The notes under the pieces: generated by a model
Told to the model about the DNA's origin: nothing
Database searches by the model: none
What the model saw: the letters and a program-made list of their open reading frames with translations, nothing else
Position numbers and translations under genes: made by a program
Assembly (NCBI RefSeq): GCF_001187535.1
Contig: NZ_LFIO01000381.1
Location: 186,001-250,000 of the forward strand
Direction of reading: 5' to 3'
Length of the DNA stretch: 64,000 bases
Source of the DNA: Rhizobium ecuadorense
Lineage (GTDB): Bacteria > Pseudomonadota > Alphaproteobacteria > Rhizobiales > Rhizobiaceae
Shown: piece after piece, positions 47,218 through 56,307 of the stretch
How the letters are laid out: each line of letters opens with the position of its first letter
Numbering within the stretch: position 1 is the first letter of the stretch

Positions 47218-48252
47218 ATGTCAGAGCAAATCAACCATCACCGCCGCCGCTTCTTCGGCATGACGGCCATCGCCCTTGCGGCCGTTGAATTCGGCGTGGC
47301 CGGCACGGCCGTCGCTCAGTCGGCGCTGCCTGACGTGAAGGCCGGAAGCAACACGTCTTTTGAAGCACTGAAGCAGGTGAATGCCGGGGTGCTCGATATC
47401 GGTTATGCCGAGGCGGGCAGGGCGGATGGACCGGTCGTGCTGTTGCTGCATGGCTGGCCCTATGACATCTATAGTTTCGTCGATGTCGCGCCGCTGCTGG
47501 CCTCGGCGGGCTATCGCGTGATCGTGCCTTATCTGCGTGGTTACGGCACGACCCGGTTTCTGGACCAGGCAACGGCGCGCAACGGTCAGCCGTCGGCGCT
47601 CGCCGCGGATATGATCGCGCTGCTCGATGCGCTCGATATCGAGAAGGCGGTGATTGCCGGTTATGACTGGGGCGGGCGGACGGCCAACATTATGGCGGCA
47701 TTGTGGCCGGAGCGCTGCAAGGCGATGGTCTCGGTCAGCGGCTATCTGATCGGCAGCCAGGAGGCGAACCTCAAGCCGCTGCCGCCGAAGGCTGAGCTGG
47801 CCTGGTGGTATCAGTTCTATTTTGCAACCGAACGTGGGCGGCTCGGTTACGAGAGCAATACGCATGATTTCGCAAAGCTCATCTGGCAGACGGCCTCGCC
47901 GAAGTGGAATTTCGACGATGCGACTTTCGACAGGTCGGCCGCCGCCTTCGACAATCCCGACCATGTCGCGATCGTCATTCACAATTATCGCTGGCGCCTC
48001 GGACTTGTCGAAGGCGAGGCCAAATACGATGCCTATGAGAAGACGCTTGCCGCATTGCCGATGATCTCCGTGCCGACGATCACCATGGAGGGGGATGCGA
48101 ACGGCGCGCCGCATCCGGAGCCTTCCGCCTATGCCGGAAAATTCTCCGGCCGATACGAGCATCGCACCATCGGCGGCGGCATCGGCCACAACCTGCCGCA
48201 GGAGGCACCGCAGGCTTTTGCGCAGGCGGTGATCGACGTCGACCGCTTCTGA
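47218..48252 (+). CDS. Tat-exported alpha/beta hydrolase, epoxide hydrolase-like
   Basis: 344 residues. The N-terminus HRRRFFGMTAIALAAVEFG has a twin-arginine motif and a hydrophobic core, so it is likely exported folded by Tat. The hydrolase core has LLLHGWPYDIYSF and the elbow AGYDWGGRTANI, where the nucleophile is Asp, as in epoxide hydrolases and haloalkane dehalogenases. A late GIGHNLPQE supplies the His. RBS AGGAGAG precedes ATG 47218. It is divergent from the DipZ-like gene and upstream of a two-component pair. Confidence 0.88.
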   Translation: MSEQINHHRRRFFGMTAIALAAVEFGVAGTAVAQSALPDVKAGSNTSFEALKQVNAGVLDIGYAEAGRADGPVVLLLHGWPYDIYSFVDVAPLLASAGYRVIVPYLRGYGTTRFLDQATARNGQPSALAADMIALLDALDIEKAVIAGYDWGGRTANIMAALWPERCKAMVSVSGYLIGSQEANLKPLPPKAELAWWYQFYFATERGRLGYESNTHDFAKLIWQTASPKWNFDDATFDRSAAAFDNPDHVAIVIHNYRWRLGLVEGEAKYDAYEKTLAALPMISVPTITMEGDANGAPHPEPSAYAGKFSGRYEHRTIGGGIGHNLPQEAPQAFAQAVIDVDRF

Positions 48253-48366
48253 TCGCAGGCGGCCGGCCGCATTGCTCCGGCCGGCGGAATATGCCTAGGT
48301 CGCGTCAGCCGCCTCGATGCCGAGGAGGAGGGCGCGGCTGCTCTATCGGTAAGGGAACAGGGACAT

Positions 48367-49107
48367 ATGGATCATGTCGATCACATCCTGGTCGTCGACG
48401 ACGATCGCGAAATCCGCGAGCTGGTCTCGGGCTATCTGCAGAAGAACGGCCTGAGGACCAGCGTTGCCGCGGACGGGCGGCAGATGCGCAGTTTTCTCGA
48501 AGCCAACTCCGTCGACCTGATCGTGCTCGACGTGATGATGCCCGGCGACGACGGCCTCGTGCTGTGCCGCGAGTTGCGCGCCGGCCGGCACAAGGCGATC
48601 CCGATCCTGATGCTGACGGCCCGCACCGACGAGATGGACAGGATCCTCGGGCTGGAGATGGGCGCCGACGACTATCTCGCCAAACCCTTTGCCGCGCGCG
48701 AGCTGCTGGCCCGCATCAAGGCGGTGCTGCGGCGCACGCGTATGCTGCCGCCCAACCTGCAGATCAGCGAAGCGGGGCAGTTGCTGAGCTTCGGCGACTG
48801 GCGGCTCGACACGGTCGCCCGGCATCTTCTCGACAAGGAGGGGACGGCGATTGCGCTCAGCGGCGCCGAATACCGTCTGCTTCGCGTCTTCATCGATCAC
48901 CCGCAGCGGGTGCTCAACCGCGACCAGCTTCTGAGCCTGACGCAGGGCCGCGACGCCGATCTTTTCGATCGTTCGATCGATCTCCTGGTCAGCCGCCTGC
49001 GCCAGCGGCTGGGGGACGATGCGCGCGAACCGACCTACATCAAGACGGTGCGCAGCGAAGGCTATGTGTTTTCCGTTCCCGTCGAAATCATGGAGCTGCG
49101 TCCATGA
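48367..49107 (+). CDS. OmpR-family response regulator
   Basis: 246 residues. The receiver domain has DDD near residues 11-13, the phosphorylated Asp55 in LIVLDVMMPGDDG, and Lys in LAKPFAARELL. The C-terminal winged helix (RHLLDKEGTAIALSGAEYRLLRVFIDHP) binds DNA. Its stop overlaps the kinase start by 4 bp (49104-49107), so the pair is co-translated. Likely targets are the stress genes around it. Confidence 0.93.
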   Translation: MDHVDHILVVDDDREIRELVSGYLQKNGLRTSVAADGRQMRSFLEANSVDLIVLDVMMPGDDGLVLCRELRAGRHKAIPILMLTARTDEMDRILGLEMGADDYLAKPFAARELLARIKAVLRRTRMLPPNLQISEAGQLLSFGDWRLDTVARHLLDKEGTAIALSGAEYRLLRVFIDHPQRVLNRDQLLSLTQGRDADLFDRSIDLLVSRLRQRLGDDAREPTYIKTVRSEGYVFSVPVEIMELRP

Positions 49108-50426
49108 GGGCGGCGATCTCTTCGTTGCCGGGTTTGAGGTGGCCGAGGACGTTGCGGTCGCGGATATTCCTTATCCTGCTGATCGGTCTCGCCCTTGCCT
49201 ACGGGCTCTCCTTCAGCGTGCTCTATATGGAGCGCACCATGTCGGCGAAAGCCGTGATGCTCGGCACACTGGAGAATGACGTCGCAACGTCGATCGCCGT
49301 TCTCGACCGGCTTCCGCCAGCCGAGCGCGGTGATCTCCTCGACCGGCTGAGCCGCGGCAACTACCGCTTCGTGCTCGGACCAGGCCTCCCCGGCGTGCCC
49401 GATACGTCGAGCAAAGGCGCGGAGATATCGGGCAAGATCGAGGATGCGATCGGGCACCGCTTTCCGATCAGCATCGAACGGATCCCGGGCGAGGTGAACC
49501 GGCTGCAGGCGCATCTGACGCTGAGCGACGGAAGCCCGCTGACGATCGACGTCACGCCGAAGGGCGTCATGCCGATCGCCGCATGGCTGCCCTATGTCTT
49601 TATCATCCAGATGCTGCTGCTCATCCTCTGCACCTGGTTTGCGGTTCGCCAGGCGATCCGGCCGCTCGGCGCGCTTGCCGCCGCCGCCGATGCCCTCGAC
49701 CCCAGCAAGGACGGTTCCGCCTTGAGTGAGGCCGGTCCGAGCGAGGTCGCGCATGCGGCGAGGGCATTCAATGCGATGCGGGAGAGGATCGCCCACTATC
49801 TCGAAGAGCGCGTGCAGATACTGGCGGCCATCTCGCACGACCTGCAGACGCCGATCACCCGCATGCGGCTGCGCGCGGATATGGCCGAGGATTCGCCCGA
49901 GAAGGACAAGCTGGTGCATGATCTCGGCGAGATCCAGCGCCTCGTCCAGGACGGCATAGCCTATGCGCGCAGCGCCCACGGCAGCGGTGAGAAGAATGCC
50001 CGCATCGATCTTGCCTCATTCATCGACAGCATATCCTACGACTATCAGGACACCGGCAAGGCGGTGACGGTCGTCGGGCTGGTTCAGGGCGCTGCCTCGA
50101 CCAAGCCGCACGCCCTTCGCCGCATCCTGTCGAACTTCATCGACAATGCGTTGAAGTTTGCAGGGGCCGCCGAAATCAGCGTCGAGCACAATGCGGAAAA
50201 CAATGTCGTCATCACCGTGATGGATCGAGGGCCTGGTATCCCTGACGATATGCTCGAAGCTGCCATGCAGCCCTTCTTCCGGCTGGAGCAATCCCGCAAC
50301 CGGGAGACCGGCGGCACCGGTCTCGGTCTTGCAATCGCCCAGCAGCTGACGGCCAAGATCGGCGGATCGCTCCGGCTCTACAATCGCCCCGGCGGCGGGC
50401 TGGCGGCGGAAGTCACCCTTCGGTGA
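49104..50426 (+). CDS. EnvZ-type membrane sensor histidine kinase
   Basis: 440 residues. Two membrane helices (about 16-38 and 154-174) flank a periplasmic domain of about 115 residues. HAMP follows, then DHp ILAAISHDLQTPITRMRLR, with the His that passes phosphate to the regulator. ATPase boxes NFIDNALKFA, DRGPGIPDD and GTGLGL are intact. It overlaps the response-regulator gene by 4 bp. The periplasmic sensing domain suggests an envelope or redox signal, but no known sensor motif was recognised. Confidence 0.92.
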   Translation: MRAAISSLPGLRWPRTLRSRIFLILLIGLALAYGLSFSVLYMERTMSAKAVMLGTLENDVATSIAVLDRLPPAERGDLLDRLSRGNYRFVLGPGLPGVPDTSSKGAEISGKIEDAIGHRFPISIERIPGEVNRLQAHLTLSDGSPLTIDVTPKGVMPIAAWLPYVFIIQMLLLILCTWFAVRQAIRPLGALAAAADALDPSKDGSALSEAGPSEVAHAARAFNAMRERIAHYLEERVQILAAISHDLQTPITRMRLRADMAEDSPEKDKLVHDLGEIQRLVQDGIAYARSAHGSGEKNARIDLASFIDSISYDYQDTGKAVTVVGLVQGAASTKPHALRRILSNFIDNALKFAGAAEISVEHNAENNVVITVMDRGPGIPDDMLEAAMQPFFRLEQSRNRETGGTGLGLAIAQQLTAKIGGSLRLYNRPGGGLAAEVTLR

Positions 50427-50436
50427 CGGTTGGGCG

Positions 50437-50459
50437 GCCGGAAATTTTCCGGCGGTTTT
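50437..50459 (+). terminator. Terminator of the two-component operon
   Basis: A self-complementary GCCGGAAATTTTCCGGC (50437-50453) is followed by GGTTTT, a plausible intrinsic terminator. It overlaps the candidate operator at 50454. Confidence 0.6.
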
Positions 50460-50473
50460 GTACGAGAAAATGT
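50454..50473. promoter_or_regulatory. Candidate operator upstream of ohr
   Basis: GGTTTTGTACGAGAAAATGT resembles the motif at 46992-47009. The left part may only be the U-tract of the preceding terminator, so evidence is weak. Confidence 0.25.
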
Positions 50474-50637
50474 CCTGGATACCGAATGCTACGTTTTGTG
50501 ACATTTCGGCCGATTTCGGAAACATGCCGGATATATCAGCCGGTCAAACCACACTCCGTTCAACCCCAGTCGCCTGAGGCGATCCGGTCGCAAGTCGCGA
50601 CCAATCGTTTGGGGCGACCCACCCAAGGAGTGTTTCC

Positions 50638-51057
50638 ATGACCAAGATCGACAAGGTTCTTTATACCGGCAAGACCCGCACCACCGGCGGGCGCGACGGC
50701 GCTTCGCGAAGCGACGACGGCGAGCTGGATATCAAGCTCTCGCCTCCCGGCAGCGCGCGGCCGGGCACCAATCCGGAACAGCTTTTCGCTGCCGGCTGGT
50801 CGGCCTGCTTCATCGGCGCAATCGGCATTGCCGCGGGCAAGCTGAAGGTCAAGCTTCCGGCAGAGACCGCCGTGAATGCCGAGGTCGATCTCGGAACGAC
50901 CGACGGCGACTATTTCCTGCAGGCCCGCCTCAAGGTCAGCCTGCCCGGTATTGAAGCGGATGTCGCAAAGGCGCTGGTGGATGAGGCGCACCGGACCTGC
51001 CCCTATTCGAAGGCGACGCGCGGCAATATCCATGTCGAATTGACCGTTGCGGGATGA
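50638..51057 (+). CDS. ohr: Organic hydroperoxide resistance protein
   Basis: 139 residues, a Cys-based thiol peroxidase that reduces organic hydroperoxides in the cytoplasm. The peroxidatic Cys57 lies in AAGWSACFIGAIGIAAG and the resolving Cys121 in HRTCPYSKATRGN, both as in Ohr rather than OsmC. The N-terminus VLYTGKTRTTGGRDG is also diagnostic. No OhrR repressor gene is next to it; the adjacent two-component pair may take that role. ATG 50638 has AAGGAG about 9 nt upstream. Confidence 0.94.
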   Translation: MTKIDKVLYTGKTRTTGGRDGASRSDDGELDIKLSPPGSARPGTNPEQLFAAGWSACFIGAIGIAAGKLKVKLPAETAVNAEVDLGTTDGDYFLQARLKVSLPGIEADVAKALVDEAHRTCPYSKATRGNIHVELTVAG

Positions 51058-51088
51058 CGACCGATCGGCCTTGCCGATGGAGGATTTG

Positions 51089-51241
51089 ATGAGATTGACG
51101 ATCATCTGCATTCTGGGAGCGGCGGTCTTCGCCGCGCCCTGCATCTACGATGTAAGCTCGCGGGAGCCTTCGCCGCTCGCCGGCCTCATGACGGCGGCGT
51201 CCACGATTTCCTCTTCAGGCCATCAGGGAGAAAGACAGTGA
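51089..51241 (+). CDS. Small protein with signal-peptide-like N-terminus
   Basis: 50 residues, starting MRLTIICILGAAVFAAPCIYD, a Leu/Ile/Ala-rich stretch like a signal peptide or single membrane anchor. It has GGAGG 6 nt before ATG 51089. Its stop TGA overlaps the GTG start of the GST gene (GTGA), which suggests translational coupling. No family was recognised; it could instead be only a coupling leader. Confidence 0.5.
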   Translation: MRLTIICILGAAVFAAPCIYDVSSREPSPLAGLMTAASTISSSGHQGERQ

Positions 51242-51873
51242 AACTCTATCAGAACGAAATTTCCTCGGCGACCGCAAGAGTCCGGATCGCGCTCGCCCTG
51301 AAGGGGCTGACGGCCGAGGCGCTGCGGGTCACCATCCTCGGCGAAGAGGCCGAGAGCCGGCAGATCGGATATCGCAGCGTCAATCCGCAAGGGCTGGTGC
51401 CGGCCTTGCTGACGGATGGCGGCATCCTCATTACCCAGTCGCTGGCGATCGTCGAATATCTCGACGAGATCCAGCCACAACCGCCGCTGCTGCCCGACAC
51501 GGCGGAGGGCAGGGCGCTGGCGCGGTCGATCGCGCTGGCGATTGCAGCCGAGATCCACGCGCTGCTGCCGCCGCGCATCGGCCTGCATCTCAAAACGGCC
51601 TTCCAGGCCGATGCCGATGCCATTGCCGCCTGGAGCCGCCATTGGGTTGGCGAGGGAATGGCCGCGGTGGAAACGATGATCGCCGGCCGCAGGCAAGGCG
51701 CCTTCGCCGTCGGCGATCGGCCTGGTATTGGCGATATCTTTCTCTTCCCGCAGGCGATCAGCGCCCGGCGCATGGGCTTCGATCTCGCCCGGTGGCCAAA
51801 TATCGCGGAGATTGTCGGCAGGCTCGAGACGATCCCGGCTTTCCAGGAGAACGCGCCGGCGCCGAGGAAATGA
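51238..51873 (+). CDS. Zeta-class GST, maleylacetoacetate isomerase-like
   Basis: 211 residues. The N-terminal LYQNEISSATARVRIALALKG resembles the SSCxxRVRIAL active-site motif of zeta-class GST/MaiA, with Ser at the catalytic position but Ala-Thr in place of Cys. VNPQGLVPALL and ITQSLAIVEYLDE supply the glutathione site. It may isomerise maleylacetoacetate in tyrosine breakdown or act on other substrates. It starts at GTG 51238 inside the end of a 50-aa ORF. Confidence 0.85.
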   Translation: MKLYQNEISSATARVRIALALKGLTAEALRVTILGEEAESRQIGYRSVNPQGLVPALLTDGGILITQSLAIVEYLDEIQPQPPLLPDTAEGRALARSIALAIAAEIHALLPPRIGLHLKTAFQADADAIAAWSRHWVGEGMAAVETMIAGRRQGAFAVGDRPGIGDIFLFPQAISARRMGFDLARWPNIAEIVGRLETIPAFQENAPAPRK

Positions 51874-52158
51874 TGTGAGCGATGAAGAGGCGGCCGCAAG
51901 GGATGGCGACCGCTTCGGTTTGTCGATGCCTCGTTCCATCTCGAATCGGATTCACGCTTCGACGCGGGGATCGCGAACGCCAGTAGCGAAATCATTGGCA
52001 AAGGCTGTGCTGGGTCCGAACCCAATACGCGTTGCATCCATCAGAGCGGACAATCAAATCTATTAGTAAATCGCGTTTGACGGCGTGGAACGGCTGAACA
52101 ATTGATAAATTCAGCCAAAATTAATTCTGAAGGCGATAAAAGAGGGTGGTGTGAAAAG

Positions 52159-53289
52159 ATGAACGACACGATACACCCTGCACGCCAAATCCCGTTTCCC
52201 GACCTTATCGCTGGCTTGAAGCGAGCCCAAGGGCTTGGCCATGTCCATCGCCGTCAGAACGCAACCGGTACTTTGCAGCTCTACATCTATACGCCCCGGT
52301 GCGTATATGAGGATGGCTGGGATCAGTTTTCGCTGATCGCTCGCGGTCTCATTGTGGACGAGGGCGCTGGTCGGGTCGTTGCCACGCCGTTTCCGAAGTT
52401 TTTCAATGTCGGCGAGCGGCATAGTGAAGTACCCGATCTGCCGTTTGAGGCGTTCGAAAAGCTCGATGGTAGTCTGATAATCGTGTTCAATGATGCTGGC
52501 CGTTGGCACGCAGCCACCAAAGGCGCGTTCGACTCCGAACAGGCCCTGTGGGCTCAAGCACGCTTGGATGTCCACGATCTCTCCGGTCTGTCGCCGGATA
52601 CGACATACCTGTTCGAGGCGGTATATCCGGAAAACAGAATTGTCGTGCGATATGCGGAGCCTGCCATGGTGATGTTGGCGGCCTACCACGCTTCAGGTCT
52701 TGAAGTAACCTACGACGAGGTTCGAACGACCAGCCAAGCGTTGGGATGGCGTGCGGCCGAACGCCATGAGTTCGGGAATATGGCGGACATGATGCTCCAT
52801 ACTGCAACGCTCCCACGCGACAACGAGGGATTTGTCGCTAGATTCACAAATGGCTTGCGCCTCAAACTCAAAGGCTCCGAGTACCGTCGTATCCATGCGT
52901 TGATCTCACGCTGCACGCCACTGGCAATGTGGGAAGCAATGGCCGCTGGGGACGACATGGCCGCGATTCGTCGTGATTTGCCGGAAGAGTTTTGGAGCGA
53001 TTTTGACAACATCGTACTCCTCCTGACGAAGGCATACGCGGCGATGGAAAGGAAGGTCGCTGAACTGGCAGCATCTGTCGCCCATCTTTCCGATAAAGAG
53101 TTGGGATTGTCGCTCAATTCACTGCCTGCTGACGTGGGTCCTTACGTTTTTGGATTGCGAAAAGCAGGCGCAATCGTAGGCAAGTCCCGAGACGCGTTGA
53201 TGCGTTCCATCAGACCCACTGGCAATGTGTTGCCAGGTTACCAGCCGTCATATGCCATGGGGCGTGTGATTGATGAGGCAACATCGTAG
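52159..53289 (+). CDS. T4 Rnl1-like RNA ligase
   Basis: 376 residues, the size of T4 RNA ligase 1. The nucleotidyltransferase motifs appear in order: ARGLIVDE and TPFPKFFNVGE, motif I FEKLDGSLI with candidate adenylated Lys101, motif III YLFEAVYPENRIVVRY, motif IV DNEGFVARF and motif V RLKLKGSEYRRIH. ATP-dependent sealing of RNA 5'-phosphate and 3'-hydroxyl ends is therefore expected. The C-terminal about 130 residues are a separate helical domain. ATG 52159 is preferred over TTG 52102. Codon use is less GC-biased than flanking genes. An unknown small gene overlaps its end. Confidence 0.85.
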   Translation: MNDTIHPARQIPFPDLIAGLKRAQGLGHVHRRQNATGTLQLYIYTPRCVYEDGWDQFSLIARGLIVDEGAGRVVATPFPKFFNVGERHSEVPDLPFEAFEKLDGSLIIVFNDAGRWHAATKGAFDSEQALWAQARLDVHDLSGLSPDTTYLFEAVYPENRIVVRYAEPAMVMLAAYHASGLEVTYDEVRTTSQALGWRAAERHEFGNMADMMLHTATLPRDNEGFVARFTNGLRLKLKGSEYRRIHALISRCTPLAMWEAMAAGDDMAAIRRDLPEEFWSDFDNIVLLLTKAYAAMERKVAELAASVAHLSDKELGLSLNSLPADVGPYVFGLRKAGAIVGKSRDALMRSIRPTGNVLPGYQPSYAMGRVIDEATS

Positions 53290-53659
53290 ATTTGCAGCGT
53301 ACAGTAGCTCTGGCGTGAATACGGGATTCGTCGGACCACTTGATGCGACCATGTATGACCTTCAGGGGGATGTCGCACTCCCACCCCGACTTTTATTGCC
53401 AAGCAACGTTCACTCGCTCATCGACCGTCTCGATCAAGAATATCTTAGCTGCCTCAACCCATTGTATCCACCCGATCCAAGCCTCTGGACGCAAGCCAGG
53501 TGCGACCGCTTTAACAGCGATGTGGACCAGTTCCTGCTTTTGCTTCAGGTCGAGTTAGGTACAAACTTCGTGATTATCGATCAGCAGAAACGCCATGCCG
53601 AGGACCCAGCTCTTTGCGGATTCCTCGCCGCGAATCCCAATCAGAAGCCGATGCCCTAG
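53273..53659 (+). CDS. Hypothetical protein overlapping the RNA ligase end
   Basis: About 128 residues, starting at ATG 53273, 17 bp before the ligase stop and in another frame. It is mildly acidic, with a predicted helical middle (NVHSLIDRLDQEYLSCL and NSDVDQFLLLLQVELG) and two Pro-rich stretches. No family was recognised. Overlap and same strand suggest it is co-translated with the ligase, possibly as a partner or immunity-type protein, but this is inference only. Confidence 0.6.
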   Translation: MRQHRRFAAYSSSGVNTGFVGPLDATMYDLQGDVALPPRLLLPSNVHSLIDRLDQEYLSCLNPLYPPDPSLWTQARCDRFNSDVDQFLLLLQVELGTNFVIIDQQKRHAEDPALCGFLAANPNQKPMP

Positions 53660-53889
53660 AAAAAGTCCGGATGGCGGTAATGAGCCAACCCGGACTTCAG
53701 GAGTGTGTTCTCTCGGGGTACTTGCACGGCATCGATCCGGCTCTGCCGTGATGGAGGTGGCGACCTTGCGGCAGAAGCGCTCCGCCAGGCAGTTCGAAGG
53801 TTCAGTTGAGTATGACACCGCCGGCAATCTGTGCAGCCTGAGAATTCGTTGCTACGGTCACCGGCATTGTAAGCTGGAGAATTTGCGAG
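53660..53889. other. Gap between unknown ORF and PurO-like gene
   Basis: 230 bp with no supported gene. Frames read through it but do not look coding. It contains an 8-bp inverted repeat at 53663-53697. Confidence 0.4.
53663..53697. repeat. Inverted repeat in the accessory segment
   Basis: AAGTCCGG (53663-53670) and CCGGACTT (53690-53697) face each other across 19 nt, with four A residues just before. It may be a terminator of the ligase operon or a regulatory site. Confidence 0.45.
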
Positions 53890-54549
53890 ATGTATGTTGG
53901 TCGAATTGTTGGAGTAGGTCGCAGTCAAGAAGGGAACTTAATCGCGGCCTACCGAGTATCGAGCAGATCGTTTCCCAACAGGAACGTAGAACAGCTCGGT
54001 GACACTATGCGAATTGTCGCCCAACAAGGAAGCGCTGATGCAGCGTCCGACAGCCCATACATTGCCTACGAATGTCTCATTTGGAACTCTCGTTTTGCTG
54101 TTGTCAGTAATGGCACCCACACCAGGCCGATTTACGAGCGGCTAAGGGCAGGAAACGCCCCGCGAGATGCGATCGTGAGCGTTCTCGTAGGCCTAGACCG
54201 GGAGTTCGATCGGCACGATACGCCGCGAATTTGTGGCCTGGTTGATTTGGCCGAAAACATGCTTTGGCTCGGCAGCATAACCGCCGCCAGCTTGTCCGTT
54301 ATTCCAATCGAGGCTCAGCCTGGCCAACTCGCGTACATCACGACCTATGAGTTTCCGCTTCCTTGCGCCGAGCAGATAGATCAGGACCTTAATGCGGTTG
54401 ACCCAAATGCGGTCTGCCGCCATATCGCCGGTGAATCGGTCTTCTCTCAATTCGAGAACCCTGTTTGCGCAGCTTCCTGGATTGGGTCGGCATCGGGACG
54501 TAAGACCGCAACGTTCAACTCTATCAACAGACCGTATGCAGCGAGATAG
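53890..54549 (+). CDS. Archaeal-type IMP cyclohydrolase (PurO)-like protein
   Basis: 219 residues. The start MYVGRIVGVGRSQEGNLIAA continues into YRVSSRSFPNR, the hallmark of the PurO family. Further shared landmarks are SDSPYIAYECL, VVSNGTHTRPI, RDAIVSVLVGLDREFD and HDTPRICGLV. PurO closes the IMP ring in archaeal purine synthesis, a step done in bacteria by PurH. This copy may be redundant or repurposed. It is 230 bp after the unknown ORF, same strand as the ligase. The C-terminal about 70 residues are less typical. Confidence 0.75.
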   Translation: MYVGRIVGVGRSQEGNLIAAYRVSSRSFPNRNVEQLGDTMRIVAQQGSADAASDSPYIAYECLIWNSRFAVVSNGTHTRPIYERLRAGNAPRDAIVSVLVGLDREFDRHDTPRICGLVDLAENMLWLGSITAASLSVIPIEAQPGQLAYITTYEFPLPCAEQIDQDLNAVDPNAVCRHIAGESVFSQFENPVCAASWIGSASGRKTATFNSINRPYAAR

Positions 54550-54581
54550 CTGTTTTGAGCCGATGCCGGGTGAACACGTAA

Positions 54582-55699
<1,118 letters not shown>

Positions 55700-55762
55700 T
55701 TAGCTCTTTGTTTTTACGCATGTCGTTGCCGCAAAACCGCGGCCACTTTTGCGCGACATGCC

Positions 55763-56164
55763 TTAAGCTTGATATTGCGTGTCGGTGACGTGCTCCATCC
55801 AGTCGACCACCTTGCCGTCGAGCTGTTCCTGGATGGCGATATGGGTCATTGCCGTCGTCGGCGCTGCGCCGTGCCAATGGCGTTCATCCGGTGCGAACCA
55901 GACGACGTCGCCGGCGCGGATCTCCTCGATCGGCCCGCCTTCGCGCTGGACGCGGCCGCAGCCGGATGTGACGATCAGCGTCTGGCCAAGCGGATGGGTG
56001 TGCCAGGCGGTGCGGGCGCCGGGCTCGAAGGTGACACTGGCGCCGGCCGCGCGGGCCGGGTCGGTCACCTGAAACAGAGGATCGATGCGCACCGTGCCGG
56101 TGAACCAGTCCGCCGGTCCCTTGGCCGAAGGCTGCGAGCCGCTTCGCTTGATTTCCATGATCAT
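55763..56164 (-). CDS. Cupin-domain protein
   Basis: 133 residues, one cupin barrel. The metal motifs are [21 protein letters not shown] (His-His) and the second His group DERHWHGA. Such proteins are often annotated as carboxymuconolactone decarboxylase-associated cupins and may be isomerases or dioxygenases of small molecules. RBS AGGAAAGG lies before ATG 56164. It is divergent from the LysR gene at 56308, as usual for a LysR target. Confidence 0.88.
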   Translation of the reverse strand: MIMEIKRSGSQPSAKGPADWFTGTVRIDPLFQVTDPARAAGASVTFEPGARTAWHTHPLGQTLIVTSGCGRVQREGGPIEEIRAGDVVWFAPDERHWHGAAPTTAMTHIAIQEQLDGKVVDWMEHVTDTQYQA

Positions 56165-56307
56165 CGTCCTTTCCTGTGTCGGAGACCGTGGGACGGTTCG
56201 TCCGCCGCGGCGGATGTCTTCGTCCTCAGATAACAGGATATTTAGCGCGTGCCTTTGGTCGCGATTAGATGGTAATTGTGGCAAGGACTTATGAGAAAGT
56301 TTCATAA

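Noticed and set aside
53656..53928. 90-codon minus-strand frame in the accessory segment
   Set aside because: It overlaps the PurO-like start and lacks a ribosome site or conserved-looking sequence.
53745..54002. Plus-strand frame overlapping the PurO-like gene start
   Set aside because: It runs into the PurO-like gene in another frame and its composition looks random after the overlap.
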